Source: Streptomyces speibonae (GTDB lineage: Bacteria; Actinomycetota; Actinomycetes; Streptomycetales; Streptomycetaceae). Taken from it: a DNA stretch of 5,387 nt. Where the stretch lies: positions 62,783 to 68,169 of the forward strand of contig KL568602.1 of the NCBI GenBank assembly GCA_000715605.1, in the 5' to 3' direction. Each line of letters opens with the position of its first letter. The first letter of the stretch is position 1. Positions 5,240-5,387 of this stretch are shown here, piece by piece. The notes under the pieces were generated by a model that saw nothing but the letters and a program-made list of their open reading frames with translations, did not search any database and had not been told where the DNA came from. A program made the translations under genes and the position numbers.

Positions 5240-5387
5240 TCACGTCACGTGGCTCACCGCCAGGTTGTCGGACGTGGCCGCCGTGTCGAAGCCCCGCACC
5301 TCGTTCGCACCGCTGGAGCAGGTCGTGTCGGTGACCGAGATCCCCGGCCTCCTGGTGGGGGAGTGGGTGCGGTGGCGGCCGGGGAGC
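5240..5387 (-). CDS. 3' end of a convergent gene, product unknown (partial, C-terminal 48 aa)
   Basis: On the minus strand an open frame enters from the window edge and ends at a TGA whose complement is 5240-5242. The last residues read ISVTDTTCSSGANEV followed by RGFDTAATSDNLAVSHVT. Nearly every codon ends in G or C, and Thr, Ser, Ala and Asp are frequent, as in secreted or surface proteins of these bacteria. The stop falls eight bases beyond the shared terminator, as expected for a convergent pair. No domain is recognisable in this fragment. A plus-strand frame from ATG 5235 shares the same third-position column and is also GC-ending, but it has no ribosome binding site and would start directly out of the terminator stem, so the minus strand is preferred. 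Confidence 0.5.
   Translation of the reverse strand, partial: LPGRHRTHSPTRRPGISVTDTTCSSGANEVRGFDTAATSDNLAVSHVT

Overview
The window looks like chromosomal DNA from a high-GC actinomycete, most likely Streptomyces or a close relative. The GC content is very high, the third codon positions of both main genes are almost all G or C, and there are GC-rich hairpins without U-tracts at gene ends. This is an inference from composition and gene style; there is no marker gene in the window.

Layout. Positions 1-146 hold an unusually AT-rich promoter-like patch with an inverted repeat, ahead of gene 1. Gene 1 (147-1349, +) encodes a 400-residue SGNH/GDSL-type hydrolase with an N-terminal beta-sandwich-like region and all the usual catalytic blocks. 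It has no visible export signal, so it is probably a cytoplasmic carbohydrate or small-ester esterase. A 559-base intergenic region (1350-1908) follows. It contains a strong terminator-like hairpin, a 9-bp tandem repeat, a second compact hairpin and a perfect 14-bp palindrome of LacI-family operator type (TTCCAACGTTGGAA) about 75 bases before gene 2. Gene 2 (1909-5178, +) encodes a 1089-residue secreted multidomain glycoside hydrolase of family 2: signal peptide, PA14, Ig-like linker domain, GH2 sugar-binding, GH2 Ig-like, GH2 TIM barrel and LamG-like jellyroll. A long hairpin terminator (5183-5232) follows. The last 148 bases probably hold the 3' end of a convergent minus-strand gene, cut by the window edge.

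How they may work together. A secreted GH2 enzyme with two accessory carbohydrate-binding-type domains would release sugars from a polysaccharide or glycoconjugate outside the cell. The SGNH esterase could remove acyl groups from imported fragments. Each gene has its own candidate operator and the two are separated by a terminator-like hairpin, so they look like independently transcribed members of a carbohydrate-use locus rather than one operon. Substrates cannot be told from the sequence alone. I saw no RNA genes, CRISPR arrays, insertion sequences or phage genes, and no clear evidence of an undescribed system. The most notable points are the gene 2 operator-like palindrome, the GH2 architecture, and a vicinal cysteine pair that provides the only cysteines in the GH2 protein.
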